The notes beneath the pieces are model-generated. The model had not been told where the DNA came from and ran no database searches. It saw nothing but the letters and a program-made list of their open reading frames with translations. The translations under genes and the position numbers were made by a program. Of a DNA stretch of 64,000 nucleotides, positions 44,247-53,741 are shown one piece after another (within the stretch, counting starts at the first letter, position 1; every line of letters starts with the position of its first letter). Origin of the DNA: Rheinheimera tangshanensis (lineage in GTDB: Bacteria; Pseudomonadota; Gammaproteobacteria; Enterobacterales; Alteromonadaceae); NCBI RefSeq assembly GCF_014645135.1, contig NZ_BMLH01000005.1, forward strand, positions 199,906 to 263,905, read 5' to 3'.

Positions 44247-45089
44247 ATGCGATTTGTGTTGGCGCTGCTGGTACTGCTGTTGAGCAGTAACAGCTTAGCA
44301 AGTACAACCCAACCTTTGCTGAACTGGGCAACCAATACAGCGCCTCCTTTTCATATTGTCGGTGGAGCCTTTGACCAGCAGGGGATCTGTGATGCACTGG
44401 TACATAGCATTCAAAGACACTTGCCTCAGGTCAGACATCAAGTTTTTCTGATGCCACAAACCCGCATCCATCAGGCACTGAACAATAAAGAGCCTCTGTG
44501 TTTTCCTTGTATGATCCACAGAAATACCCCGACCGATACAGCAGTATTCAGTCAGCCGACCCATTGGTACAGACCACAGGGTGTGATCACCCGTAAAGCC
44601 TTAGCGAATCATTTTTCTGAACAATTTGGCAGCCCGCTGGTGCTGGCGAGCTTGTTGGAAAATGAAACTTTTAAATTGGGTTTAGCCGCAGGTCGCCGAT
44701 ACGGCGAGCTGGAATCTATACTGGAGCCTTACCGCAACAATGGTTTAGTACGCTCTGGCGATGATGGCCCTGTGGCGTTGCTGAAAATGATCCAAAGTGG
44801 CCGAATTGATTTCACTCTTGATTACGACATTATTCTGACCTACCTGAAAAAAACCGCACCAGAGCAGGCAAAAGGTTTAGTTCACGTGCCTTTGGCTGAG
44901 CTAACGCAGCCTGTTGCCGGAGCTGTCGGCTGTAGCAACAGCAGATGGGGACAACAACAGGTTGAACTTATCAATACAATATTGCCCAAAGTGAAAGCTG
45001 ACCCGGAGTTTAGAAAAAGTCTTGAACTATGGTTTGATAGCCAGGTCTTGTTGCCTGATACAGAGGTCAAAGCAGAGAAAAAGCATTAA
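44247..45089 (+). CDS. periplasmic binding protein-like protein, orphan
   Basis: The 280-residue protein has a signal peptide (FVLALLVLLLSSNSLA) and a family 3-type binding fold: LLNWATNTAPPFHIVGG and CDALVHSIQRHLPQVRHQVFLMPQTRIHQALNNKEPLCFPCMIHRN near residues 45-95. The ligand is unknown. It resembles uncharacterised periplasmic proteins that start with an INWATNTAPPF-like motif. No ABC transporter is next to it. Confidence 0.7.
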   Translation: MRFVLALLVLLLSSNSLASTTQPLLNWATNTAPPFHIVGGAFDQQGICDALVHSIQRHLPQVRHQVFLMPQTRIHQALNNKEPLCFPCMIHRNTPTDTAVFSQPTHWYRPQGVITRKALANHFSEQFGSPLVLASLLENETFKLGLAAGRRYGELESILEPYRNNGLVRSGDDGPVALLKMIQSGRIDFTLDYDIILTYLKKTAPEQAKGLVHVPLAELTQPVAGAVGCSNSRWGQQQVELINTILPKVKADPEFRKSLELWFDSQVLLPDTEVKAEKKH

Positions 45090-45181
45090 ATGGAAACAAA
45101 TCAGTATGTTTGCTCAACAAAGTTCAACAAAATTCAGCTGCAAATCCCACTTAGACCAGTTAAAATCGTGCCACATGGCAG

Positions 45182-48100
45182 ATGCCTGAACTCATGGATA
45201 AGAACTTGTCATCCCCATCAGATTTGAATCAAATGCAATTTGATAACTACCGTGGCGAACGACCGTCAGCACAACCAGCACCAGAGGGTAAACCTCGCCG
45301 TCGCAGCCTTATCCCATCGCTGTTAGTTCTGCTTGTGCTTTCAGGCGCTGCATTGGTGGCCTATGAGCTGCATACAGCTCATTATCAGTCGACAGAAATT
45401 AGTCTTTATGCCAAAAAACTGACCTACCAACTGCAGTCAGGTGCGACTGAACAGGTGTCTTATCCTATAGCCGGACCTTTTGACCAACGATTAGGGTATT
45501 CGAAGTTATCCAAATTTATTCCACGTTTGACTCAAAATAACTTTGTGATTGAACAACAAGCCGCCTTCTCACCTGAATTGCTGTTTTATACCCAGCTCGG
45601 TTTTTTTCCGCCTTATCGTGAAAAAGCTCAGGGCGGATTACTGATTGGTGATTGCCGCAACGAAGAGTTGTTTTCCTTCGCTCATCCACAACGCGTCTAC
45701 AGCCATCCGGCTGACGTCCCAGCTGTAGTGCGTAACAGCTTATTATTTATAGAAAACCGTAAACTTTTAACCTCGCCTTCTCGCGCCAACCCCGCTGTTG
45801 ACTGGCCACGTTTTATTATGGCCGCGGTTTCTCAGGTGACTAAGGTATTAAATCTGGAAGGGCAGTCCGCAGGCGGCAGTACCCTCGCGACTCAGATTGA
45901 GAAATACCGCCACTCACCTCAGGGCTTAACTCAAAGTTTTACCGATAAGTTTCTACAAATGGTTTCGGGTTCGGTCCGTGCTTATCGCTACGGCGCTGAT
46001 ACATCCTTAACCCGGCACGAAGTTATACTGGACTACTTAAATTCAGTCCCCCTGTCTTCAGCTCCTGGTTTTGGTGAAGTACACGGTGTGGGTGATGCCT
46101 TGTGGGCTTGGTTTGGCACTGACTTTGGTCGTTTTAATCAGGTGTTAAACGCAGAACCCACTGAACAAAACAGAAGTTTAAGGGGCTTGGCTTTACGTCA
46201 GGTTTTAGCTCTGATGATAGCTCAGCGCCGTCCTTCGTATTACCTGCTGCAAGGCCATGATGATTTAGAGGAACTGACCAACAGCCATTTGCGGGTTTTG
46301 GCTAATGCTAAAGTGATAGACAAAGATTTGGCCGATTCGGCTATGTCACAGCGTCTATTATTTAAAGGTGGCAAAGCACCTGGTATTAAGCAGGATGCAC
46401 AAACCCTCAAAGGCATCAACGTTGCCCGGGGACGTTTAGGTACGCTGCTGAACCAACAACTGTATGATTTAGACCGGCTGGATCTAACGGCCAAAGTATC
46501 GTTACATCATGAGCTACAACAAAAAGTCAGTCATTACCTCAATAGTCTGGCCTCCCCTGCTGTTGCGGAAAAAGTTGGGCTCTTAGGAGAAAGGCTGTTA
46601 AGTGCCAGCAACACAGACAAAGTTACGTACAGCTTTACTCTGTTTGAGAAGACGCCGAGCGGCAACAGAGTAAGGGTACAAACCGACAATACCGACCAGC
46701 CTTTTGATTTAAACGAAGGCAGTAAGCTGGAGTTAGGCTCCACAGCTAAATTGCGGGTTCTGACGACTTATCTGGAAATTGTCGCTGAATTGCACGACTC
46801 CTTTATCGATGAACTACCAGAAAATCTGCTGAACCTTGAGATAGCGCCTAACGATCATTTAACCCGCTGGGCAGCGACTTATATGGCACATACAGCAGAC
46901 AGAGACTTGTCCAAAATGCTGGATGCAGCCTTACAGCGCACCTACTCTGCATCACCTGCCGAACGCTTTTTTACCGGCGGTGGTTTGCAGGTGTTTAATA
47001 ACTTCCAGAAAAAAGAAGACAGCAGAGTGCCGACTGTGCTGGAGTCATTAAAAGAATCTATTAACCTGCCCTTTGTCCGTCTGATGCGAGACATAGTGGC
47101 GTACAGCAGCAGCTACCAAACCGCTGGCAGTACTTCGTTGCTGTTAAAAAATGATAAAGATCCACGTCGCGAGGACTATTTACGTCGTTTTGCCGACAAA
47201 GAAGGCAGCTCTTTCCTGCAGCGTTTCTGGCGGAAATACCAGAAGAAAACTGAAGAAGACCGCTTAAGTACCTTCTTTGAAGGCTTAAAGCAAACACCGG
47301 ATCGTCTGGCAGCAGTGCATCGTTATTTATTGCCGGACTCTGACTTTGCTAAATTCAGTGCTTTTCTGCAGCAGCGTCTGCCAGAAGAAAATCTGACAGT
47401 GAAAGATATAGATGAACTGTACAACAAGTACGGTCCGGGTAAGTTCAGTCTGATGGATCAAGGCTACATAGCCAAGGTTCACCCGCTGGAATTATGGTTA
47501 CTGAGCTTTATGCAGAAAAACCCACAAGCCACCTTCAAAGAGGCTGTGGAGGCATCGGCAGAACAACGCCAGCAAGTGTACCGCTGGTTATTTAAAACCT
47601 CGAATCGTAGTGCCCGTGACACCCGTATCCGCATTATGTTGGAAGTCGAAGCCTTCCTCGACATTCACCAGCGCTGGAAAAAATTGGGTTATGCTTTTGA
47701 CCACCTGGTGCCTTCTCTGGGTACAGCCCTGGGGAGCTCAGGTGACAGACCCGCCTCTTTGGCGGAACTCATAGGTATTATCCAGAATGACGGCTTGTTG
47801 TTACCTACAGTCCGGGTAGATCAGCTACATTTTGCAGCCAATACGCCTTATGAAGTGAAGTTAAAATATCAGCCAGATGAAGCCAAAAGAGTAATGAAAC
47901 CAGAGGTTGCCAGAGCGCTGCGTTTTGCCCTGTCGCAGGTGGCCGATGGCGGCACTGCACGTCGTTTGCAAGGTTCGTTCACCAAAGCAGATGGTTCACC
48001 TTTGGTGATAGGTGGTAAAACAGGTACGGGTGACAACAAGATGGCAACTCAAGTGATCCGGGGACGTACAGTGCAGGCCACTACCATTAACCGTACTGCA

Positions 48101-48268
48101 ACTTTTGTGTTTTATCTGGGCGAGAATCACTTTGGTACTCTGACGGCTTTTGTACCAGGTAAAGAGGCTGAGGACTTTAGTTTTACTTCAGCTTTACCAC
48201 TGCAAGTCCTCAAAGGCATGGCGCCTATTCTGAATCCATATATCCAACAAGGTCAGCTGTGTCGTTAA
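45182..48268 (+). CDS. PBP1-like transglycosylase/transpeptidase with a large internal insertion
   Basis: The 1028-residue protein has one membrane anchor (SLIPSLLVLLVLSGAALVAYEL, about 41-62). A GT51 glycosyltransferase domain (about 175-325) includes NSLLFIENRKLL and QSAGGSTLATQIEKYRHSPQG. The transpeptidase part has GSTAK near residue 518 (SxxK) and GGKTGTGDN near 942. The distance between SxxK and KTG is about 425 residues, far longer than the usual roughly 250. The extra block (about 655-830) is charged and helical. It would polymerise and perhaps cross-link glycan. Neighbours give no operon. Confidence 0.85.
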   Translation: MPELMDKNLSSPSDLNQMQFDNYRGERPSAQPAPEGKPRRRSLIPSLLVLLVLSGAALVAYELHTAHYQSTEISLYAKKLTYQLQSGATEQVSYPIAGPFDQRLGYSKLSKFIPRLTQNNFVIEQQAAFSPELLFYTQLGFFPPYREKAQGGLLIGDCRNEELFSFAHPQRVYSHPADVPAVVRNSLLFIENRKLLTSPSRANPAVDWPRFIMAAVSQVTKVLNLEGQSAGGSTLATQIEKYRHSPQGLTQSFTDKFLQMVSGSVRAYRYGADTSLTRHEVILDYLNSVPLSSAPGFGEVHGVGDALWAWFGTDFGRFNQVLNAEPTEQNRSLRGLALRQVLALMIAQRRPSYYLLQGHDDLEELTNSHLRVLANAKVIDKDLADSAMSQRLLFKGGKAPGIKQDAQTLKGINVARGRLGTLLNQQLYDLDRLDLTAKVSLHHELQQKVSHYLNSLASPAVAEKVGLLGERLLSASNTDKVTYSFTLFEKTPSGNRVRVQTDNTDQPFDLNEGSKLELGSTAKLRVLTTYLEIVAELHDSFIDELPENLLNLEIAPNDHLTRWAATYMAHTADRDLSKMLDAALQRTYSASPAERFFTGGGLQVFNNFQKKEDSRVPTVLESLKESINLPFVRLMRDIVAYSSSYQTAGSTSLLLKNDKDPRREDYLRRFADKEGSSFLQRFWRKYQKKTEEDRLSTFFEGLKQTPDRLAAVHRYLLPDSDFAKFSAFLQQRLPEENLTVKDIDELYNKYGPGKFSLMDQGYIAKVHPLELWLLSFMQKNPQATFKEAVEASAEQRQQVYRWLFKTSNRSARDTRIRIMLEVEAFLDIHQRWKKLGYAFDHLVPSLGTALGSSGDRPASLAELIGIIQNDGLLLPTVRVDQLHFAANTPYEVKLKYQPDEAKRVMKPEVARALRFALSQVADGGTARRLQGSFTKADGSPLVIGGKTGTGDNKMATQVIRGRTVQATTINRTATFVFYLGENHFGTLTAFVPGKEAEDFSFTSALPLQVLKGMAPILNPYIQQGQLCR

Positions 48269-48274
48269 GTCTAA

Positions 48275-48324
48275 AGATCGAATCACATTGTTAACTGTTA
48301 ACTGTTAACAATGTGATTCGATCT
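48275..48324. repeat. 21-bp inverted repeat related to the palindrome at 28630
   Basis: Arms 48275-48295 and 48304-48324 are exact inverted copies around TGTTAACT. The core TCACATTGTTAAC is the same as at 28630-28684. Here GTTAAC occurs three times in a row, against twice there, while the outer arms differ (AGATCGAA against GGGGTCAGA). It lies seven bases after the PBP1-like gene and before the convergent EAL gene, where it may also terminate transcription. Confidence 0.8.
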
Positions 48325-48329
48325 CATTT

Positions 48330-50744
48330 TTAATGACCCCGCCAAATCCCTTTCGGGAAATGCTCTTCTAAAAAGCCTGTCAATTCAGCTTGTGGCACAG
48401 GTCTGGCGATCAGGTAGCCCTGCGCTATATCGCAGCCTTGCTGGCGCAATAATTCCAACTGTTCCCGGGTTTCAACCCCTTCAGCGACCACTTGCAATTG
48501 CAGTTTTTGCACCATGGCGATGGTGGAGGCAATGATTTGAAAATCAGCGGCATTCTCTAACATGCCAGACAAGAAGCTCTTATCTATTTTGATGCAATCC
48601 ATCGGCATTTTTTTCAGATAGCTTAACGATGAGTAGCCGGTACCAAAATCGTCAATTGCAAAATGAATCCCCATGGCTTTGATTTGCGACATGATACTTA
48701 GCATTGTCTCCATACTTTGTACCAAAGTACGCTCTGTCAATTCCAGCTCAAAATAAGTACCCTGCAGCTCATATTTATCCAATAGCAGCTTTAACCTGGG
48801 GATCAGATCAGGGTCAACAAACTGCTCTGCCGATAAGTTAATGGCGATACGAAAATGATGCCAGCCACTGTGCAATAAGATCAGACACTGCTGCATACAT
48901 TGCTCAATAATCCAGTACCCCAGCGGTACTATTTGTCTGGATTGCTCCAACACTGGAATAAATTCATCAGGCGGTACCATACCCCGCACCGGATGGTGCC
49001 AGCGGATCAACGCCTCAAAGCCATACAAAGCCCCCGTCGCTATGATCATCTGCGGCTGAAAGCTGATACTGAACTGCTTCAGTGTCAAAGCCTCTTTGAG
49101 GTCTTGTTCCAGTAACACCCGCTGTTGCACCCGCTGGTACATATCGAGGTTATAAGCCTGTGCCCCATTACCGCCGTTGACTTTGACTTCATGCATGGCT
49201 AAATCGGCTTGTCGTATCAAGTCATCAGGGCTTACAGATGCATCAATACTCATGGTTAAGCCGATACTAGCGGTCATCACAAAGTTTTGTTGATCGATAG
49301 TCAAAGGCTGTTGAATACGCTGCAAAATCTGGCTGGCTAAATGAAAAGGGGTATCCACATCTTTTAATTGCGGCAAAACAAAAACAAACTCATCACCACC
49401 AAAACGACATAATAAGTCCTTGGGACTGCAGCAGTCTTTTAAGCGCAGCGCCACAAGTCTTAGCAGCTTATCGCCATAAGCGTGACCTAAGCTGTCGTTA
49501 ATACGTTTGAAGTCATCCAGATCAACAAAGAGTACAGCCAGGAATTTTTTTTCTGCGCTTTGGTTGCTAAGCATACGCTCCAACTGATATTGCAGCATAT
49601 TCCGGTTCGGTAACGTAGTAAGCAAATCATACATCGCTACTTTTTCAAGCTCATTGGTATGTTGCTCTACTTTATAGTTCAGTTGTTCCAACTCGACACT
49701 TAACTCTTCAGCGGCCTGGCGCAATAAATCTACTTCATCCGGCCATACGCTGGGTTGAAAATGACTTTGTTGACGAAAGCCGGCATATTGTTTCTGCGAA
49801 AGCAGAGGCAAGGCTTTACTCAGCGTTTTTAGTCTCAGGCTGATCCGTCTGGTGATCAGATAAATTAAAACCACCATACAGCCAAACAAGATCACCGAGG
49901 TCACAAGTAACTGACGCCGATAACCGTTATTAGTGGCAACGAAGTCACTGATATTATCGACCACGGTCAGATACATGCCTTTACTTTGCATCTCAAATGC
50001 AGAAATCAGGTAGTGTTGCCCCTGGTATTCAAGCTCCAGCCCTCTGGTTAAAGCCAAATCAGCTTCCAGATCAGACACTTTTTGCAGCAGCGCTTTTAAC
50101 AAGTCGGGATTTGAGCTGGAAATTAAGTCGCGATTGATTTTTCCGGCTTCAGTTTTACTGGCTCGGATCAGAGCCACATCTGAATTTAAGCTTTGATGTA
50201 AAGCCGATAAAATATCCACCAGCGTCGTGGTGACCGTCATCACAGCCACCTCTCCGGCGCTGTTTAATACCGGCAAACTTAGCTGCTTCACACAAAACTG
50301 CACGCATAAATTAGCGGTCAAAGGTCTTTGTTGTTCCAATACGTTCTGCACCAAAGCAGGCGAAAAATAAGGGGTTTGCTGGCCACTGCTAAATAGCAAC
50401 TGCATGGAACTGTCATGCAACCAAATTTGTTCAATATTGAGGTGCAACTGCATATTGGCGCTTTGTTCAGCCAATTGTTGAACAAAAGAGGAAAAATCAG
50501 CTTGCTGGCTGAGCCGGACCAGATCAGAAAAACTTTCCAGCCACACCCGCAATTGCTGCTCAATGATAGCGTTTTGTTGCAGATACTGTTGCCGTGCCGA
50601 TTCACGTTTCACCAGCTGTTGCCGATCAAACTCCTCGCCCATCCGCATCAGGCCCAAGCTGGTTTGCAGCACCGTCATACAAAGCAAAGCACTGATGGTG
50701 GCCAGCAAAATTTTCCAGGGTAAACTAAACACAAAAGGTCGCAT
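48330..50744 (-). CDS. membrane-bound GGDEF-EAL cyclic-di-GMP enzyme
   Basis: The 804-residue protein has a membrane helix (ILLATISALLCMTVLQ), a periplasmic sensor region (about 35-280) and a second helix (LLVTSVILFGCMVVLIYLI). A GGDEF domain with an intact RFGGDEFVFVLP motif (about 465) and an EAL domain follow (GFEALIRWHHPVRG, ELTERTLV, DDFGTGYSSLSYL, VVAEGVET). Both catalytic signatures are intact, so it could make or break c-di-GMP. The start at 50744 avoids overlap with the beta-barrel gene stop. It is the last of three co-directional genes with a PstS-like protein and a barrel. Confidence 0.92.
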   Translation of the reverse strand: MRPFVFSLPWKILLATISALLCMTVLQTSLGLMRMGEEFDRQQLVKRESARQQYLQQNAIIEQQLRVWLESFSDLVRLSQQADFSSFVQQLAEQSANMQLHLNIEQIWLHDSSMQLLFSSGQQTPYFSPALVQNVLEQQRPLTANLCVQFCVKQLSLPVLNSAGEVAVMTVTTTLVDILSALHQSLNSDVALIRASKTEAGKINRDLISSSNPDLLKALLQKVSDLEADLALTRGLELEYQGQHYLISAFEMQSKGMYLTVVDNISDFVATNNGYRRQLLVTSVILFGCMVVLIYLITRRISLRLKTLSKALPLLSQKQYAGFRQQSHFQPSVWPDEVDLLRQAAEELSVELEQLNYKVEQHTNELEKVAMYDLLTTLPNRNMLQYQLERMLSNQSAEKKFLAVLFVDLDDFKRINDSLGHAYGDKLLRLVALRLKDCCSPKDLLCRFGGDEFVFVLPQLKDVDTPFHLASQILQRIQQPLTIDQQNFVMTASIGLTMSIDASVSPDDLIRQADLAMHEVKVNGGNGAQAYNLDMYQRVQQRVLLEQDLKEALTLKQFSISFQPQMIIATGALYGFEALIRWHHPVRGMVPPDEFIPVLEQSRQIVPLGYWIIEQCMQQCLILLHSGWHHFRIAINLSAEQFVDPDLIPRLKLLLDKYELQGTYFELELTERTLVQSMETMLSIMSQIKAMGIHFAIDDFGTGYSSLSYLKKMPMDCIKIDKSFLSGMLENAADFQIIASTIAMVQKLQLQVVAEGVETREQLELLRQQGCDIAQGYLIARPVPQAELTGFLEEHFPKGIWRGH

Positions 50745-50749
50745 AAGGG

Positions 50750-51964
50750 TCAAAACCAGTACATCAGTTGCATAGCCCACATTTGCCAGTATTCAGATTT
50801 ATTATGTTGCAGATCAGGCATCACAGGATAAGCCAGACGCGCCGTACCTTTCACCCAGTGATGCTCCATAGTTAAGCGCAAATTATCTTTAAAATCATAG
50901 GTGATGCCCAGGGTGAGGTCATCCTGATAACCAAAATAGGCAGGGACCAAACCGCCTGTACTCTCTGAGAACTTGCGGCCGCTGCGATCATCTTTATCCA
51001 AATCAAATAAATCGACACTCAATAAAGCCCAGGTCTTGGGCAGCAGATTGTAACGGCCCTGCAGATACCAGCCCTGACTAAAGCTGTTTCGTTGAAAGCC
51101 TGGAGCGTAAAAATCACTGATATCCAGCCTTTCCTGCACCCATTCGCTACTTAACTCCCAAAATTCAGCTGCATAGCGCCCATTGAACATCACCCTTTGC
51201 ACTGTCATGGCGCCATCGCTGTAATAATCCTGCTCAGCTTTTTCATAGGTAAAATCGGAATCGAGCAACGAGATGCCAAGCTGCCAGGCCGATTGGTCCG
51301 GACGCCAGAACAAACTGGCCTGATGCACATACTCTTGCTCAGCATCGCCCTGTGCCAGCTGGCTCAGCAGAATTTGGCTTTGCTCTTTGCTTAAATTGGT
51401 TGCTCCCCAACTCCAGTTCAGTTCCACTTCACCCAGGCTGGTATTACGGGTCAGTTTAAAGGCCAAACCGTCACTACCCACTGCAATGTCACGGAAGGAA
51501 TCAAAATAAACAGATTGCGGCAGCACAATCGCATTGCGGGTAAAAGGCACATCACGAGTAGCGGAGTAAAGCCAGTGCTGATTTTTAAAACGACCAACGA
51601 ACATGTCCAGCCGCCAGTCAAAATCACTGTGCAAGGTCCAATCTAAAAACAGGTAATCCAGCCTGGTCCCTTTGGTATAACGACGACCGCCATCCAGATA
51701 CACCACTTGTCCTGCCAGTCGTAAATTATCCGTTAGAGCCCAGGACATATTGACGCCGAGATCGGTCAACTCAGCGGAGATACTGTCATCCAGATTGACA
51801 AAGTTCGTTTCAGGAGCCTGGATCAGGCCCTGTGAAATAAAACCATGCCATCGTACTTTCTCTGCTGTCAGTCCTTCTGCCTGCGCCTGTACTACAGAGC
51901 CCAGCAGCAGTAACAGACACAGCTTACTGCGTAACACGAATGACTTTAAGCTTGGATAGTTCAT
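50750..51964 (-). CDS. outer-membrane beta-barrel protein
   Basis: The 404-residue protein from the chosen start has a signal peptide (LCLLLLLGSVVQAQA). It shows many alternating-strand segments with aromatic girdles (WHGFISQGLIQAPETNF, LTDNLRLAGQVVYLDGG, GWYLQGRYNLLPKTWALLSVDLF) and the C-terminal Phe typical of outer-membrane barrels (MQLMYWF). The ligand is unknown. Its start overlaps the end of the PstS-like gene by 41 bases, so it is translationally linked, and its stop is six bases before the GGDEF-EAL gene. Confidence 0.8.
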   Translation of the reverse strand: MNYPSLKSFVLRSKLCLLLLLGSVVQAQAEGLTAEKVRWHGFISQGLIQAPETNFVNLDDSISAELTDLGVNMSWALTDNLRLAGQVVYLDGGRRYTKGTRLDYLFLDWTLHSDFDWRLDMFVGRFKNQHWLYSATRDVPFTRNAIVLPQSVYFDSFRDIAVGSDGLAFKLTRNTSLGEVELNWSWGATNLSKEQSQILLSQLAQGDAEQEYVHQASLFWRPDQSAWQLGISLLDSDFTYEKAEQDYYSDGAMTVQRVMFNGRYAAEFWELSSEWVQERLDISDFYAPGFQRNSFSQGWYLQGRYNLLPKTWALLSVDLFDLDKDDRSGRKFSESTGGLVPAYFGYQDDLTLGITYDFKDNLRLTMEHHWVKGTARLAYPVMPDLQHNKSEYWQMWAMQLMYWF

Positions 51965-52337
51965 CTGAATTCTCGATATAACCGATTGCACCTTCGGTAT
52001 TAGCTACCATTTCGCGCATCTGCTGCTCAGAGGTCAATACAACTGGTGCAGCCCCTAAACCTGAATAAGTTATTTTTTGCCAAATTCTGTCCAATTGATA
52101 AGGAAACATCTGTAGTTTTTCTTTGGCAAAGGTCTGATGTATTGGGTTTTTCGCAGGCAACACGAAAACCCGGACCGCGGTACCGTCGGGCCAGTTTTGT
52201 TGTCGCATGGAATAGATACCGCGCAGCTGAGTAACAGTCAGCTGATCCATGGGCACGGCGGGATGGGTCACTACTTCTGTCGCTGAGGCATATCCTGTCC
52301 AAAGCACAACACAAGCAGTAACAAACTTGATCTTCAC
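51924..52337 (-). CDS. short PstS-like phosphate-binding-fold protein
   Basis: The 137-residue protein has a signal peptide (KFVTACVVLWTGYASA) and a partial PstS-like domain: MDQLTVTQLRGIYSMRQQNWPDGTAVRVFVLP, FPYQLDRIWQKITYSGLGAAPVVLTSEQQMREMVANTEGAIGYI. That is about half the length of a full phosphate-binding protein. It may act as a ligand sensor for the neighbouring barrel and c-di-GMP genes. The GTG at 52337 (VKIKF) is preferred to a TTG six codons upstream because it gives a normal signal peptide. Confidence 0.7.
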   Translation of the reverse strand: MKIKFVTACVVLWTGYASATEVVTHPAVPMDQLTVTQLRGIYSMRQQNWPDGTAVRVFVLPAKNPIHQTFAKEKLQMFPYQLDRIWQKITYSGLGAAPVVLTSEQQMREMVANTEGAIGYIENSDELSKLKVIRVTQ

Positions 52338-52882
52338 GTCTTTGTTGATCCCCAAGTCTAAAGAATGCTAAACGGCCAACACTTTAAGAAAAGCCCTACA
52401 ACAGGCGCAGGTTGTCCGCGCTCAGTATAGTAGCAGTGCTTGACATTGTATTGTAACCTTGCAAAAAAAGTAGTGTTTTCAGTGGAATGAGAACTCAGAG
52501 GACCATTATTGCCCCTATTTTCAGCACAACAACCCATAGTCTGGGCTGGCCTCCCTGTTCCTCAACAGCAGTGCATAGAATTGTGCTGCCCAGTAGCGCT
52601 CAAGCCTGAGTTTTACCACTTGCCTGTCCATGGCTAAGCAGTTCAGGGCCTGGTTAATCCGCGCTGCGATTCAGCTTTTCCCCGCTCTTCAGCATTCGTA
52701 GCATCTGGACAGTAACATATAAAAAAGGGCCCTCGCAGGGGCCCGGAAATCACCAGGAACAGTGATGCATGCAACAAGTTTAAGCCTTTGTAGCATACAG
52801 AACTGAGTTTGCAGCAGTGTGACAACAATACGAAGTTTTGATGAAAACCCAGACTCCCCTGCTGCAGTAAGCAGTCTGAGGT
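52338..52882. other. 545-base intergenic stretch
   Basis: Apart from the terminator at 52721-52744 I see no gene. A 61-codon minus-strand frame at 52643-52828 runs through that terminator and shows no signal, motif or ribosome site. The promoter of the PstS-like operon should lie near 52350-52480. Base composition does not differ obviously from the flanks. Confidence 0.5.
52721..52744 (-). terminator. terminator downstream of the DJ-1/PfpI gene
   Basis: On the minus strand GGGCCC-CTGCGA-GGGCCC is followed by six T. It lies 139 bases after the stop of the secreted DJ-1/PfpI gene. Confidence 0.8.
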
Positions 52883-53635
52883 TTACTTACTCTTTAGCAA
52901 ACGAACCAAAGCCTGCCCCACAGCAGCGGCAGATTGTGGATTCTGGCCTGTGACTAGTCTCTGGTCTACCAGCACTTTCGATTGCCAATTGGCTGCCGCG
53001 CTGAAGTGAGCGCCACGTAGTGTTAGTTGATCCTGCAAGGAAAATGGTACGACCTGAGCCAGTTTCACTTGCTCTTCCTCAGTGTTACTAAAGCCTGTGA
53101 CTTGTTTACCTGCAATCAGATAACTGCCGTCCGCCAGTTTGATGTTCAGTAAAGCGGCCGGGCCATGACAGACTGCAGCCACTATGCCGTTGTTCTGATA
53201 CAAATCTGCGGCAAATCGCTGTAAGGCTTTATCTTGTGGAAAATCCCACATAGTGCCGTGCCCACCGGCAAATAACACAGCTTTATAATCTGACGCCTTT
53301 AAATCTGCCAGCTTCAGCGTCTGCTGCAGCTTGGTCTTGTGTTTGCTATTCGCCATAAACCACTGATTGGTTGCATCGGCTTCCGCCAGACTACGTTCAT
53401 CTACTGGCGCTTTACCACCGGCGGTACTGGCAATATCCACCTCAATACCAGCATCTGCCAACTCTTTGTAAGGATGTGTGACTTCACCTAACCAGTAACC
53501 GGTTTTCTCATTGCTGGTGCCCATTTGACTGTGGCTGGTGACCACTATCAGTACTTTTTCTGCCGCCATAGTGAAGCTGCTAAATGCGAGAGCAGCTGCC
53601 AGTCCCAGTTGTATCATGCGCGTCAATAATCTCAT
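52883..53635 (-). CDS. exported DJ-1/PfpI family protein
   Basis: The 250-residue protein has a signal peptide (LGLAAALAFSSFTMA) and a class I glutamine-amidotransferase-like DJ-1/PfpI domain. The latter shows KVLIVVTSHSQMG, YKELADAGIEVDIASTAGGKAPVDERS, AVLFAGGHGTMWDFPQD and the nucleophile Cys in GIVAAVCHGPAALLN (about residue 155). Relatives are Hsp31-like glyoxalases or chaperones, usually cytoplasmic; a periplasmic location is unusual. It is divergent from a LysR regulator 106 bases away, its likely controller. Confidence 0.85.
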   Translation of the reverse strand: MRLLTRMIQLGLAAALAFSSFTMAAEKVLIVVTSHSQMGTSNEKTGYWLGEVTHPYKELADAGIEVDIASTAGGKAPVDERSLAEADATNQWFMANSKHKTKLQQTLKLADLKASDYKAVLFAGGHGTMWDFPQDKALQRFAADLYQNNGIVAAVCHGPAALLNIKLADGSYLIAGKQVTGFSNTEEEQVKLAQVVPFSLQDQLTLRGAHFSAAANWQSKVLVDQRLVTGQNPQSAAAVGQALVRLLKSK

Positions 53636-53741
53636 GTGTTTACCTCGTTACTATAAATTGGCTTTCGATTTGATGGTGCTCAGTGTGCCGCAGAGCTAAA
53701 CTACAAAGAAGTGAATTGATTCAATAATAGCGATTCAAATA

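Noticed and set aside
48275-48324. GTTAAC repeats as a possible CRISPR-like array.
   Set aside because: The units are only six bases, directly adjacent and part of one palindrome; there are no spacers or cas genes.
52643-52828. A 61-codon minus-strand frame in the 52.4-52.9 kb spacer.
   Set aside because: It runs through a clear terminator and has no ribosome site or recognisable sequence.
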